36,024 bases of DNA from an uncultured Lewinella sp. (GCA_913057725.1 CAJXOS010000057.1:1-36024); one strand, 5' to 3'; numbered from the stretch's first letter, positions 15,697-25,916 are shown. The notes: generated by a model from the letters alone, not told the origin. Program-made: numbers and translations.

Positions 15697-17799
15697 ATGT
15701 CACAAACCTCCACTATTTCCTTACGCCAGGTACCATTATTGCGCCTTTTGTTGCCTTTTCTCATAGGGCTACTACTAGGATGGTGGAAGCCAGCGGTGTT
15801 TGTCGGACCATCTGCTGGATTAGCCTTATTGATAACGGCTGCTCCTTTGCTTTATTTCGGATGGGGGAGGCGAAGCTTATCACAAAATCTATACTGGGGC
15901 TTGGCGCTCTACCTCTGGCTCCTGGCCTTTGGTTGGTGGCGAGCCAGTGAGCACTACCAACTTCAGCGAAGTAGCCATTTTTCACATGCAAGAGCGATCT
16001 TGGGAGAAAGCTATAGCTGGAAGGGGAAGGTAGAGACCATTAGAGCGACAGAAAAGAGCCTGCGCTTAAGAGTTTCTGTTCATACATTTCGGGATAGTAC
16101 ATTGTCGGCTAGTCATCCCACTATGGGGAAGTTGTTGCTGTATTTACCTAAAGATGATCGCAGCAAAACCTTGTTGCCTGGACAGCAACTTGTCTTCACT
16201 GCGGAAGCGGAAAGGATTACTCCACCCCTGAATCCAGCGGCCTTTGATTTTGCCAGCTGGCAGGCACGGCAAAATGTTTTTCATCGCGCTAGAGCGGCTG
16301 CTGCTGATTGGGAATTAGCAGGTGAGGATCTTTCATTACGTGGACATGCCTACCTCATCAGGGAGCATCTTTTGACCATCTTAGGTAAGTATTTGAATCC
16401 TGAGTCCGATGAATATGCTGTTGGTGCAGCATTAATTCTGGGTAAAAAAGACGCGCTGAGCACAGATCTGCGGAATGCTTACGCAGAGACCGGCGCTGTT
16501 CATGTACTAGCTGTTTCTGGACTACACTTAGGTTTTATTGCTTGGGGCTTAGGACTCATTTTCGGTTGGGGCCCCTTTAAGCGTCCGTCCTGGCGTTGGA
16601 TTAGATTAGGCTGTATCCTTGCTGGTATTTGGGCATTTGCCCTCATCACGGGCCTATCGCCTTCCGTTCAACGGGCTGCCACTATGTTTAGCGCCGTTTG
16701 GATTGGGGTAGTGCTTGGCAGGCAATCCAGTATCTACAACACCTTAGGTGCTTCCGCTTTTCTGCTACTCTTTATTGATCCCTATCTACTATTTGACTTA
16801 GGATTTCAGCTTTCTTACTTGGCAGTATTGGGCATCGTATTCTTCCAACCACGGATTTATCGGTTATGGAGCACCTCCTGGTGGGTATTGGATAAAGGGT
16901 GGGCATTGATTAGTGTTGCCCTGGCTGCTCAACTAACGACCTTTCCGCTCAGCCTCTATTACTTTCATCAGTTTCCGATCTACTTTTTGCTTTCTGGTCT
17001 GGTGGTAGTGCTCGCGGCTTCAATTATTCTTGGCTTAGGCGTCTTGTTATTTGCGGTGTCTTGGTGGCCTTTATTGGCCTCATTGGTTGGCAGTATTCTC
17101 GGTGGGGTGCTTTGGCTTAATAATGCCTTCATTCTTCAATTGCAAAAACTACCAGGGCATTTGGTAGAAGGAGTATGGATTGACGGTTGGCAACTGGTAG
17201 CCTTACTCATTGCCGTCTTGATGATAGCCGTCTATGTTGTTCAACGGCGAGCCAGTTGGTTGATTATGGCGCTAGCTGCGATGCTAGTCGTCTTCGGTGT
17301 CAATTTTTGGCACCAGGCCAAATCCAGGCAGCAAAAGCGCTGGATAATCTATCATCAATATAGAGCAACAGTGGTAGATGCGATTAGCGGGCACCATCGG
17401 CATACCATCAGTAGCTTGGATGAAGGGGATCCTGACTTGACTTGGAGTGTGGAACTCTACCGGGAAAAGGTCCAGGCAACACGTTTAGTTTCGACCAATG
17501 GTAATTGGCAAGTCAATCCTCCCATTTACAAGCTTTACGATCAGGCTTTAGTGCTCATTGATCGAAACTGGGAAGCTCCTGACGTTCCTGAACAGCCTTT
17601 GGCCGTAGCAATTGTATTACTGAAAGATGCTCCCAATGTGCGCTTCTCCACGCTTCAAAAACACTTTAATGCTACTGCCTGGGTTTGTGATGGTTCAAAC
17701 TACCCACGGAGCGTTAAAGCCTGGAAGGAGGAAGCCGCTTCCTTGGGTTTGAAATTGCATGTTACCGCAGAAGACGGAGCTTATATATTGGATTTTTAG
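15697..17799 (+). CDS. comEC: ComEC/Rec2-family DNA uptake channel
   Basis: A 700-residue inner-membrane protein of the ComEC family, which moves single-stranded DNA into the cytoplasm during natural transformation. Two N-terminal helices lead into a DUF4131-type domain (about residues 40-200). The Competence core follows, with ALILGKKDALSTDLRNAYAETGAVHVLAVSGLHLGFIAWGL at about 246-286 and GLSPSVQRAATMFS. About ten hydrophobic helices extend to residue 545. The last 150 residues are soluble but lack the HxHxDH signature of the metallo-beta-lactamase domain found in B. subtilis ComEC, as is common in Bacteroidota. The next gene encodes a ComEA-like helix-hairpin-helix protein starting 14 bases after its stop. 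Confidence 0.93.
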   Translation: MSQTSTISLRQVPLLRLLLPFLIGLLLGWWKPAVFVGPSAGLALLITAAPLLYFGWGRRSLSQNLYWGLALYLWLLAFGWWRASEHYQLQRSSHFSHARAILGESYSWKGKVETIRATEKSLRLRVSVHTFRDSTLSASHPTMGKLLLYLPKDDRSKTLLPGQQLVFTAEAERITPPLNPAAFDFASWQARQNVFHRARAAAADWELAGEDLSLRGHAYLIREHLLTILGKYLNPESDEYAVGAALILGKKDALSTDLRNAYAETGAVHVLAVSGLHLGFIAWGLGLIFGWGPFKRPSWRWIRLGCILAGIWAFALITGLSPSVQRAATMFSAVWIGVVLGRQSSIYNTLGASAFLLLFIDPYLLFDLGFQLSYLAVLGIVFFQPRIYRLWSTSWWVLDKGWALISVALAAQLTTFPLSLYYFHQFPIYFLLSGLVVVLAASIILGLGVLLFAVSWWPLLASLVGSILGGVLWLNNAFILQLQKLPGHLVEGVWIDGWQLVALLIAVLMIAVYVVQRRASWLIMALAAMLVVFGVNFWHQAKSRQQKRWIIYHQYRATVVDAISGHHRHTISSLDEGDPDLTWSVELYREKVQATRLVSTNGNWQVNPPIYKLYDQALVLIDRNWEAPDVPEQPLAVAIVLLKDAPNVRFSTLQKHFNATAWVCDGSNYPRSVKAWKEEAASLGLKLHVTAEDGAYILDF

Positions 17800-17812
17800 A
17801 AACGCGCTACTC

Positions 17813-18934
17813 ATGAAAAATCACTTCTTATACTTTACCAAAGCCGAGCGTTTTGGGATTATCGGATTGTTGCTAGTATGTCTTGCCCTATGGATTATTC
17901 CTGCCTGTATGCAAGAGGATACTGTTGTCCCTATTCATTCTGATGAAACAGCTGCCGATTCGGAGATGCAAACTAATATTGCTGTGTTGGAGCAAGTCGA
18001 ATCCGGAATAGATCAAGAGCTACATCCGTTCGATCCGAATGAAGTCAGTGCTGCTACTTTGCTCGAGTTTGGTTTGCCTGAACGAACGGTCCGTTCCTGG
18101 CAGAATTACCTACAGAAAGGCGGTCGCTTCAAAAACTGGAAAGACATCCAAGACTTCCGAGCTTTATCTATATCGGACCGGGAACGCCTCAAGCCCTTTT
18201 TACTTTTTTCCAAAGCGCAAGCTAAAAGGGAGCCTACCTCCACGGCAGATATTCCACCAGTACTTGCAGCCTTTGATCCAAATGAGCAAACGGTAGAAGG
18301 TCTATTGCAGATGGGCCTTTCAAGTCGAGTAGCTACCAACTGGGTAAATTACCTGAAGGCAGGTGGGCGATTTAAGAGCACTAAAGATATTCGCAAGGTC
18401 TATGGCCTGTCTGAAGCTGATTATGATCGGCTTGCCCCCTTTGTGCTTCTGGCAGATCCTATGGCAGACTGGGATGCTAAGGAGTTGGTACCAGAGACAA
18501 CGCTGCCGTCATCTTATGAGCAAGCGGAAAGATCTGTGGTAGTAGATATCAACCAAGCAAGTGCAGAGGAATGGCAGCGCTTGCGAGGCATAGGCCCTGC
18601 TTATAGCCGACGCATCGTTAAGTTTCGGGATAAACTAGGAGGGTTCCATAGCGTAGCGCAAATCAAGGAAACCTACGGGCTTCCAGATAGTGTGTATCAA
18701 ACCATTCTATTACAATTGAGGCCTTCACCCTTATTCCGTTACCTACCGATAAATCGAGCTACTGTGGATGAACTCGCTGCCCATCCCTATCTGCGTTATC
18801 AGGATGCTCATGTGATCGTGAATTATCGAAAGGAGCACGGGCGATTCACAACACATGAGGACTTGGAATTGCTGTACGGCCTATCAGATGATGTCAGGGC
18901 GAAAATGAAACCCTACTGGGATTTTGAAAGCTAG
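17813..18934 (+). CDS. Helix-hairpin-helix protein with four ComEA-like modules
   Basis: A 373-residue membrane-anchored DNA-binding candidate. A helix at about residues 12-31 (FGIIGLLLVCLALWIIPAC) is followed by four related units of about 60 residues. Two begin FDPNE (near residues 60 and 145), one DINQASAEEWQRLRGIGPAYSRRIV (near 245) and one PINRATVDELAAHPYLRYQDAHVIV (near 305). Each ends in a GGRF/GGF/HGRF turn and a YGL helix, the ComEA-type HhH arrangement. The third unit is the most canonical. ATG 17813 is chosen; an ATG at 17759 would overlap the comEC end and spoil the anchor. Linked tightly to comEC, it probably receives DNA for uptake. Confidence 0.85.
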   Translation: MKNHFLYFTKAERFGIIGLLLVCLALWIIPACMQEDTVVPIHSDETAADSEMQTNIAVLEQVESGIDQELHPFDPNEVSAATLLEFGLPERTVRSWQNYLQKGGRFKNWKDIQDFRALSISDRERLKPFLLFSKAQAKREPTSTADIPPVLAAFDPNEQTVEGLLQMGLSSRVATNWVNYLKAGGRFKSTKDIRKVYGLSEADYDRLAPFVLLADPMADWDAKELVPETTLPSSYEQAERSVVVDINQASAEEWQRLRGIGPAYSRRIVKFRDKLGGFHSVAQIKETYGLPDSVYQTILLQLRPSPLFRYLPINRATVDELAAHPYLRYQDAHVIVNYRKEHGRFTTHEDLELLYGLSDDVRAKMKPYWDFES

Positions 18935-18938
18935 CAAT

Positions 18939-18968
18939 AAAAAAACGTGAGCGAGCCCTCGAGCTCAC
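18939..18968 (-). terminator. Intrinsic terminator of the DUF3179 gene
   Basis: On the minus strand GTGAGC (18963-18968) pairs with GCTCAC (18947-18952) and is followed by a T7 run (A7 at 18939-18945 on the plus strand). It can also act on the converging comEC-HhH transcript. Confidence 0.7.
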
Positions 18969-19037
18969 CCACGCGTCAACAATCCAATTGTTTTCCGGTT
19001 TGTGCCAAATTGGATTAAAAAATTCTTGTTCGGAGGC

Positions 19038-20051
19038 TTACAGCGCTCCTATAGTCATACTCATTCTAGTGGGGAAGTCCTCACTTGGTAGGCCATGTAC
19101 TTCCGTTTCGGGGTGGAAGGCAGACCAAGAGAACCAATACATGCTCGCGCTCGGCAGCAAATTACCATCAGCATCCGTTACATAGGCTGCTTGTGCCTCT
19201 GGCAAGAACTCAATCTTAATGTTCTGGCCATTTACTACATCGCTTGTGACGAAGTGCTTGTCAGCGGGTAGCATGCTGTAGGCATAGGCTTTGAAAATAC
19301 CGTCAACTTCCACGCCAAGCACGCGTTCTTTAAGCTCTAAGCGATCATCACTATGATTCAATGGAAACATTAGTCGATCAGTTGTGCCATAGTGTGCGTA
19401 CGCATCCAGCTCATAATTTCGGTTATGGCCAGTTTCCTCCGCCAATAGGAGAGTTTTTGGATGGCGTTCTTGCCACTCTTGCCAAGTCGTCAAAGTTGCA
19501 GGAAGTAATTGTAGTTGCGCACCAGCCACTGGGCCAGCTACCGCTCTACCCAACACCTGCGACCAAAGACTCTCAGTCTCGCGGTCGAAATACAGTGCGT
19601 TGTTATTGTACACCAAGCCGGAAACAGCCAGCTCCCATTCTTGGTCCCGTTCTTCAGTTTGATAAACCATCACACTTCCACATAATGGACTGTACGTAAT
19701 AGCAACGCGCATTCCATCAAAGTCGTCGTTAATGATTTCGTGATAGTTGAGGATACGTACGGGGTAGGCCTTAGTGACGCCATTCAGCGTTACACCAATT
19801 ACCCGATCCTCATCAGATAGCCATTTGTCACTTTTAGCGGTGGTAAACTCCGGATCGGTAAGAGCCGGAATACCGTCCTTTCCTGGTCCACCAGGAATGA
19901 TATCCCATGAAGGTAGCTCGCTGTTGGTCAAGTCAAAATCTTCATCGGCATAAGTCTCTTCTACAAAAATGGCACGCTGCGCATATAGCCCTGAAAATGT
20001 CATACTAGACAAAGCTAAGAGGAGCAGCATAGAGCGAAATACTTTCTTCAT
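19038..20051 (-). CDS. DUF3179 domain secreted protein
   Basis: A 337-residue protein with a signal peptide (cleavage near SGLYAQ, residue 25). The rest matches DUF3179: IPALTDPEFTTA, RVIGVTLNGVTKAYPVRILNYHEIIND, VAITYSPLCGSVMVYQ and VYNNNALYFDRETESLWSQVLGRAV. The single Cys in SPLCGS and nearby conserved residues suggest a catalytic or binding site, but no activity is established for this family. It is probably periplasmic or outer-membrane associated. The stop is followed by an intrinsic terminator. The upstream gap of 318 bases separates it from lemA on the same strand. Confidence 0.87.
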   Translation of the reverse strand: MKKVFRSMLLLLALSSMTFSGLYAQRAIFVEETYADEDFDLTNSELPSWDIIPGGPGKDGIPALTDPEFTTAKSDKWLSDEDRVIGVTLNGVTKAYPVRILNYHEIINDDFDGMRVAITYSPLCGSVMVYQTEERDQEWELAVSGLVYNNNALYFDRETESLWSQVLGRAVAGPVAGAQLQLLPATLTTWQEWQERHPKTLLLAEETGHNRNYELDAYAHYGTTDRLMFPLNHSDDRLELKERVLGVEVDGIFKAYAYSMLPADKHFVTSDVVNGQNIKIEFLPEAQAAYVTDADGNLLPSASMYWFSWSAFHPETEVHGLPSEDFPTRMSMTIGAL

Positions 20052-20307
20052 CGTGGGTTAGATTTTGGAAGTTTTTTTCATGAAATAGTGTTCGATCCTA
20101 TCCTAATCCAAAAGCGTGCCAAAAATTGAAGAATTCTGTAATGTGTTTGTGTGTTGAGTGTTTAAAGTGTTGTTTTTTAGTTGGTTATAAATTTATTTAG
20201 GTTTTTATGTTTTTTGAATCAATATTTGACGAACCCAAGTTTTTCACTTCCATTACTTCTTTAGCCCCATGAGGAGTTGATTTTTGTATTGCTGTTACTG
20301 CAAATGA
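20052..20307. other. Gene-free AT-rich interval
   Basis: The gap between lemA and the DUF3179 gene totals 318 bases (20052-20369). This part is AT-rich with several T runs and must contain the minus-strand promoter of the DUF3179 gene, but I could not place a convincing -7/-33 pair. I see no small coding frame, tRNA or conserved RNA. The remainder of the gap holds the lemA terminator. Confidence 0.5.
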
Positions 20308-20343
20308 AGAAGCCCCGAATACCATCTGGCATTCGGGGCTTCT
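20308..20343 (-). terminator. Strong stem-loop behind lemA
   Basis: AGAAGCCCCGAAT (20308-20320) pairs perfectly with ATTCGGGGCTTCT (20331-20343) over 13 bases, with a ten-base loop. It lies 27 bases past the lemA stop. The T tract is interrupted, but the stem is long and GC-rich at its centre. Confidence 0.75.
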
Positions 20344-20369
20344 TAAGCTGTGTTTAGCGTAGGGTAGTA

Positions 20370-20960
20370 CTAGTCGAAGTTTACCTCAGGCGCTTGTTCT
20401 GCTCCAGCTTGCGCTTGGAACTGTGCTTTTTCATCAAAATTGAAGATACTCGCAAAGAAACTACCTGGGAACCGGCGAACACGCTTATTGTAGCCTGTGA
20501 CAACTTCGTTGAAATCTTGACGAGCTACCGCAATTCTGTTCTCCGTACCTTCCAACTGCGTCTGTAAATCGCGGAAGTTCGCGTTTGCCTTTAGCTCTGG
20601 ATAACGCTCAACAGTAACGAGGAGGCGACCTAGGGACTGGCTCAACTGAGACTGAGCAGACTGGAACTGCTGCAATGCATCAGCACTTAGATTACTTGGG
20701 TCGATATTCACGCTAGTGGCCTTTGCACGAGCACTGGTTACCGCTTCCAGTGTCTCACGCTCAAAGTCAGCTGCACCTTTTACGGTGTTTACCAGGTTGG
20801 TAATCAAATCAGACCGACGCTGATATTGAGTTTGTACGTTAGCCCAAGCTTGGTCTACATTTTCTTCAGCATCCACAAATCCGTTGTAGCTGCTGCACCC
20901 GCCCATGAAAAGGAGCAAGAGTACGCCTAGTACAACGCCGATGGTGGTAAGATTCCTCAT
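20370..20960 (-). CDS. lemA: LemA family protein
   Basis: A 196-residue LemA-family protein. A hydrophobic N-terminus ends in MGGCSS with Cys22 in lipobox position, so it may be lipid-anchored rather than a plain signal-anchor protein. The conserved helices follow: VDQAWANVQTQYQRRSDLITNLVNTVKGAADFE, LLVTVERYPELKANANF and LEGTENRIAVARQDFNEVVTGYNKRVRRFPGSFFA. The family forms long helical bundles facing the periplasm and has no settled function. The TPM-domain genes that often accompany lemA are absent here; it is a single gene with a strong stem-loop behind it. Confidence 0.93.
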   Translation of the reverse strand: MRNLTTIGVVLGVLLLLFMGGCSSYNGFVDAEENVDQAWANVQTQYQRRSDLITNLVNTVKGAADFERETLEAVTSARAKATSVNIDPSNLSADALQQFQSAQSQLSQSLGRLLVTVERYPELKANANFRDLQTQLEGTENRIAVARQDFNEVVTGYNKRVRRFPGSFFASIFNFDEKAQFQAQAGAEQAPEVNFD

Positions 20961-21085
20961 CTCGTATTTTCGTTTTTTCTCTTGGTAATATTGCCGAAAT
21001 TAAGGGAAAGTGGTTACTTTCTCCACAATAACGACAAAAGTTTTCCTTTTGACCCTCCTGGCATTCGGGAGTCACTTATCTACAT

Positions 21086-21595
21086 ATGAAATTTCAGTTT
21101 TCTACTCCATTGGAGGCTGCAAAGACAAAGTTGTTTAACTGGCAACTTCGTGTTCCGGCTGAGGTTACCTCCGCTTTTTTGGCCAGCCCCACCAAGCGTC
21201 GAGTCGTTTGTGTGTTGAACGGTGAAGACCCGCATCAGTGTGCATTGACCCCCATTGGGGATGGCGTGTATGTGATAAAGGTCAATCAGAAACGGATTAA
21301 GAAGTTAGACTTGGCGGAAGGGAAAAAGGTGAATCTGGAGCTCTTCCCGGACGATAGTAAATACGGCTTACCGATGCCGGAAGAAATGGCTGCCGTTTTA
21401 GCGGAAGACCCCGAGGGAGATAAGTTGTTTCACGCCCTGACTCCTGGCAAGCTTCGTACTTTATTATATATCGTGGGCCAGGGACAAGATTCTGATGATA
21501 AGATTTGGCGGGCAGTGCAAATTCTTGAACACTTGAAGGCCAGATCAGGTAAGATAGATTATAAAGCCCTTCATTATGAAGACTTGCGTCAATAA
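21086..21595 (+). CDS. YdeI/OmpD-associated family protein with DUF1905 domain
   Basis: A 169-residue cytoplasmic protein. The first half (about residues 1-95) is a DUF1905 beta-barrel: KRRVVCVLNGEDPHQCALTPIGDG, then YVIKVNQKRIKKLDLAEGKKVNLEL. The second half (about 100-165) is an OmdA-like helical domain with PEEMAAVLAEDPEGDKLFHALTPGKLRTLLYIV. Both occur together in Bacteroidota; function is unknown. It lies 15 bases before the DUF2071 gene, so the two are probably co-transcribed. It is divergent from lemA. Confidence 0.82.
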   Translation: MKFQFSTPLEAAKTKLFNWQLRVPAEVTSAFLASPTKRRVVCVLNGEDPHQCALTPIGDGVYVIKVNQKRIKKLDLAEGKKVNLELFPDDSKYGLPMPEEMAAVLAEDPEGDKLFHALTPGKLRTLLYIVGQGQDSDDKIWRAVQILEHLKARSGKIDYKALHYEDLRQ

Positions 21596-21610
21596 TTAAA
21601 CCGACGTCCA

Positions 21611-22324
21611 ATGAGTTTCCTTACGGCCGAGTGGAGAAAACTAGCCATCGTTAATTATGAGATTCACCCCACCATCCTCGCACCTTATGTGCCTACGGGG
21701 ACAGAGCTGGATAGTTGGGAGGGTAAGCACTATGTAAGCCTAATTGGATTCCGTTTCCTGAATACCAAAGTGCTGGGTTTTAAAATTCCCTGGCATATAA
21801 ATTTTGAGGAGGTGAACCTGCGCTTTTATGTTCGCCGAAAGGCACCTGACGGTTGGCGAAGAGGGGTAGTGTTTATCAAAGAAATAGTGCCTAAGCCAGC
21901 AATCACGTGGGTAGCTAATACGCTGTACCAGGAACATTATGAAACGCGTCCCATGCGGTCAAGTTGGCTAACAGAGGGCCAACAGCAAACCATTTCTTAC
22001 GAGTGGAAGCGCGACCAAATGTGGAATAAGATTGAGCTAAAAGCCAGTGCGGATAGGCAAGCTTTAATAGCAGGTAGTGCCGAAGAATTTATCACAGAGC
22101 ATTACTGGGGCTATGCAGCACCCGGGCCCCATAAAACGAATGAGTACGAGGTGACCCACCCGCGTTGGGAAGTCTACGAAGTACAGGAACATAAGGTGGA
22201 AGTAGGTTTCGCGGCCAATTACGGAGCCGACTTTGCTTTTCTACAAGATGCCAGTCCAGCATCTGCTATGTTAGCAGAAGGATCTGCAATTACCGTCGAG
22301 GGTAAGACAACGCTATTCAGTTGA
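21611..22324 (+). CDS. YqjF-like DUF2071 protein
   Basis: A 237-residue DUF2071 protein. Family features are EWRKLAIVNYEIHPTILAPYVPTGTELD at the start, then YVSLIGFRFLNTKVLGFKIPWHINFEEVNLRFYVRR, RRGVVFIKEIVPK and EEFITEHYWGYA. These proteins adopt an acetoacetate-decarboxylase-like fold, but no enzymatic role is established. Co-transcription with the preceding YdeI-type gene is likely (15-base gap), and a modest stem-loop follows. Confidence 0.87.
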   Translation: MSFLTAEWRKLAIVNYEIHPTILAPYVPTGTELDSWEGKHYVSLIGFRFLNTKVLGFKIPWHINFEEVNLRFYVRRKAPDGWRRGVVFIKEIVPKPAITWVANTLYQEHYETRPMRSSWLTEGQQQTISYEWKRDQMWNKIELKASADRQALIAGSAEEFITEHYWGYAAPGPHKTNEYEVTHPRWEVYEVQEHKVEVGFAANYGADFAFLQDASPASAMLAEGSAITVEGKTTLFS

Positions 22325-22331
22325 TACAGTG

Positions 22332-22354
22332 AACCAAGGATTCCCAACTTGGTT
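22332..22354 (+). terminator. Possible terminator behind the DUF2071 gene
   Basis: AACCAAG (22332-22338) pairs with CTTGGTT (22348-22354) across a nine-base loop and is followed by TCTTTGTG. It starts eight bases past the stop codon. The stem is short. Confidence 0.5.
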
Positions 22355-22414
22355 TCTTTGTGTAGATACCCCTCGAAAACCATAGCATTGCCCTAACCAA
22401 CAAAGTATTACGAC

Positions 22415-23512
22415 TTGAAAGAGATACGCAGAATATTACAAGAGTACGATCAGATTGATTTTAGTACGGAAAAAGCGGCCCTAGCCTCAGTGGTTAATGT
22501 AGAGGAATCCAGTTATCGCCGCATTGGTGCTCGGATGCTCGTCCGTAGCAATGGCATGTGGACGGGAGGAATCAGTGGTGGTTGCCTGGAGCGCGATGCC
22601 TTGAAGCGCTCGCAAATGGCCATTTTCAAGAATGAAGCTACACGGGTGGTATATGACACCATGGACGATGATGAGAATCAAATCGGTGTTGGGTTAGGCT
22701 GCAATGGAAGAATTGAGGTGGTCTTCACACCAATTAGCCCAGAGGATAAGACCAATGAACTGGAGCAACTTCGCCGAATCATTAGTGCTGACCAACCAGC
22801 TATTGTGCTGAAAGTCATTGATGAAGAGGATGAGGATGGAGAGCTACTAGGCGAGCACCTGCTCGTAGAAGATCTAGATAATATTCCTGCCTTTGCTGGA
22901 GTGCCTGCAGAGGAGATGGCTGGCTATGTAGCGGAGACGCTGGAAAAACGGAAACCATGCCTATTTAACTGCGAGACGGAAGAAGGCCCCATCAAGCTCC
23001 TGGTAGAATTTATTCGTCCTGAAACGCGCTTGATTGTCATTGGTGATAACTATGATGTAGGTGCAATGTTGGGGATTGCTCGAGAGCTGGGCTGGGAAAC
23101 CTACCTGGTCGGGAAGAAGCACAAGCTGACCCAGGAAATGTATGACCTGACGCATAAGGTTGTTGAGTACGAACAAGCACACGAATTGCCGGTGCATGAG
23201 TACACAGCCGTCATGCTCATGTCGCACGACTACAATAAGGACAAGTGGATGTTGCCCATTTTCGCTGATAAGAATCCGCGCTATATGGGAATGCTTGGGC
23301 CAAAGAAACGCCTTCATAAAATGCAGGGTGATCTGCCGGAGGTCGATTTTTCTCAGCTACCATTTCTCTTCGCGCCCACCGGTCTGGAGATTGGGGCAGA
23401 ATCGCCCAGTGAGATTGCACTGTCAATTGCTTCTGAAATCGTTGCCACTTTCCGGGAGAAGCCCGGTGGCTTCCTACGAGAGAAGGAAGGAACCATCCAC
23501 GAACGCGACTAA
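22415..23512 (+). CDS. XdhC/CoxF-family molybdenum hydroxylase maturation factor
   Basis: XdhC-type proteins bind the molybdenum cofactor and help insert its sulfurated form into xanthine dehydrogenase/CO dehydrogenase-type enzymes. The 365-residue protein has the N-terminal XdhC domain with GGISGGCLERD (Cys57) and GVGLGCNGRIEV (Cys96). A Rossmann-type C-terminal domain starts at about residue 205 (RLIVIGDNYDVGAMLGIARELGW) and continues to MGMLGPKKRLHKM and PTGLEIGAESPSEIALSIASEIVA. The only start that keeps the domain whole is a TTG at 22415, since the first in-frame ATG comes at codon 41. It stands 3.7 kb upstream of coxG-S-L-M and is probably their maturation partner (CoxF role). Confidence 0.9.
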   Translation: MKEIRRILQEYDQIDFSTEKAALASVVNVEESSYRRIGARMLVRSNGMWTGGISGGCLERDALKRSQMAIFKNEATRVVYDTMDDDENQIGVGLGCNGRIEVVFTPISPEDKTNELEQLRRIISADQPAIVLKVIDEEDEDGELLGEHLLVEDLDNIPAFAGVPAEEMAGYVAETLEKRKPCLFNCETEEGPIKLLVEFIRPETRLIVIGDNYDVGAMLGIARELGWETYLVGKKHKLTQEMYDLTHKVVEYEQAHELPVHEYTAVMLMSHDYNKDKWMLPIFADKNPRYMGMLGPKKRLHKMQGDLPEVDFSQLPFLFAPTGLEIGAESPSEIALSIASEIVATFREKPGGFLREKEGTIHERD

Positions 23513-23635
23513 TCACAGCACAATTTTTCGGTAGAAAATAGAAATGCGAATCAGGTATTGCCTCCAAACTGTCTCCAACCAACATCTGAGCAGATGGAAA
23601 TGGCTTACCTTCGCCCGTGAATCAAATAAACCATC

Positions 23636-24235
23636 ATGAAACAACCACTTGTTAGTCCATTGGACGGCAGTGAAGATGCCAAGCTACGCGAAATGGCCGA
23701 CTTCTATCAGGAAACGCTTGGCTTTACTCCAACAAGCCTGTTTACGATGATGCGCCGCCCGCGCATTGCCAACGCATTCCTAGAGATGAATCAGGCTGTC
23801 ATGGAGAACCAGGGGCGAGTAACCAGCGCCCTTAAGCGCCTAATCGCCTATTTGTCAAGTATGACTACAGGCTGCCGTTACTGCGAGGCTCACGCGATCC
23901 GTGCGGCGGAACGTTACGGCGCTTCCGACGATCAGTTGGTTAATATCTGGGAATACAAAACCCACCCATCCTTTTCAGAAGCGGAAAGAGCTGCCCTGGA
24001 TTTGGCCATTGCTGCTTCACAGGTGCCGAATGCAGTGAATGACGCTATCGCAGAGAATATGCGCAAGCACTGGGATGAAGGAGAAATTGTAGAGATCATG
24101 GGCGTAGTCGCGCTGTTCGGTTATCTAAACCGTTGGAATGATAGTATGGGCACTCAATTAGAGGATCCAGCAGCAGATAGTGCTCAGGAGTACCTGGGTA
24201 AGCACGGTTGGAACCGTGGTAAGCACGAGTACTAA
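23636..24235 (+). CDS. Carboxymuconolactone decarboxylase family protein
   Basis: A 199-residue protein of the CMD/AhpD-like fold. The active-site signature is GCRYCEAHAIRAA, giving Cys80, Cys83 and His86, the AhpD-type redox pair plus proton relay. A helical C-terminal half carries EIVEIMGVVALFGYLNRWNDSM. Such proteins are either peroxidases/disulfide reductases or small-molecule decarboxylases; the CxxC pair favours the redox type. It lies between xdhC and the cox genes on the same strand, so it may belong to that module. Its 124-base upstream gap and the stem-loop behind it suggest a separate transcript. Confidence 0.87.
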   Translation: MKQPLVSPLDGSEDAKLREMADFYQETLGFTPTSLFTMMRRPRIANAFLEMNQAVMENQGRVTSALKRLIAYLSSMTTGCRYCEAHAIRAAERYGASDDQLVNIWEYKTHPSFSEAERAALDLAIAASQVPNAVNDAIAENMRKHWDEGEIVEIMGVVALFGYLNRWNDSMGTQLEDPAADSAQEYLGKHGWNRGKHEY

Positions 24236-24258
24236 GAATCGGACGCTAGTATGAAAAA

Positions 24259-24294
24259 GAGCCATTTCACACGGTAAATTCGGTGAAATGGCTC
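24259..24294. terminator. Bidirectional stem-loop between converging genes
   Basis: GAGCCATTTCAC (24259-24270) pairs with GTGAAATGGCTC (24283-24294) over 12 bases. It lies 24 bases after the CMD-family stop. On the minus strand the stem is followed by T5, so it can end the transcript of the lipoprotein gene at 24402 as well. Confidence 0.75.
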
Positions 24295-24401
24295 CAACTC
24301 ATGAAATAACGTCTGGTAGAAAATCTCACGCTATTCAGCGGAGAGCAGTTTGTTAGGGCTAGAGGTGATCAGAGAGAGTAAATGGGTTTTAGGTTGTTCT
24401 T

Positions 24402-24749
24402 CTACTGAAACCCTAAGGCACGAAGCGCTTCAGCATCCTCTGTTAGTGTTTTGACGCGCAAAATATCGCCAGAAGGAGAGCAGTTTCCACAGAAACCAGG
24501 GTGCTCCACTTCTTCAAATTCTACCCGGTACTCGAGGATAGTTAGCCCCTCGTTCGTTACCGAATTCACAATTCGATCGCCCCACTCTTGGGCATTTTCA
24601 TTTTCTAAGTCGAAGTCGCCGCCGCAGGCAACGATAGCATAGAGCTCAAGTTCTACCTCTGCCACTGGCAGAATAGTAACCTCTTCTTTCTCACAAGAAA
24701 AACTCAATAGGGCAAGTCCGAAAAACATCATTAGGGTTCGCATGATCAT
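24402..24749 (-). CDS. Small hypothetical lipoprotein
   Basis: A 115-residue protein with a lipoprotein signal (MIMRTLMMFFGLALLSFSCEKEE, acylated Cys19). The mature domain is acidic and contains CGG and GFCGNC segments, possibly forming a disulfide. No family recognised. ATG codons at 24749 and 24743 are both usable. It is monocistronic and shares a terminator with the converging CMD-family gene. No role in the cox module can be inferred. Confidence 0.7.
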   Translation of the reverse strand: MIMRTLMMFFGLALLSFSCEKEEVTILPVAEVELELYAIVACGGDFDLENENAQEWGDRIVNSVTNEGLTILEYRVEFEEVEHPGFCGNCSPSGDILRVKTLTEDAEALRALGFQ

Positions 24750-24968
24750 TTGGTTTTTAAGGGTTATAAGTAATTCAGTCTGTCTTCACTAGGTAAGACG
24801 GCCCCTATTTTCTACAGCGTTGGGTAGAAAAAAGTGAAGGTTTCGTTAAATGAATAGAGAAGATGTTAAGGAAGACCTATCAAAGCCAGAATCAATAAGG
24901 ATAAGACCAAACCATGCTAGAAAAACAGGCTAGGAAGACTGCCAGGCGATGCAGAAAAGAGTAATTTC

Positions 24969-25916
<948 letters not shown>

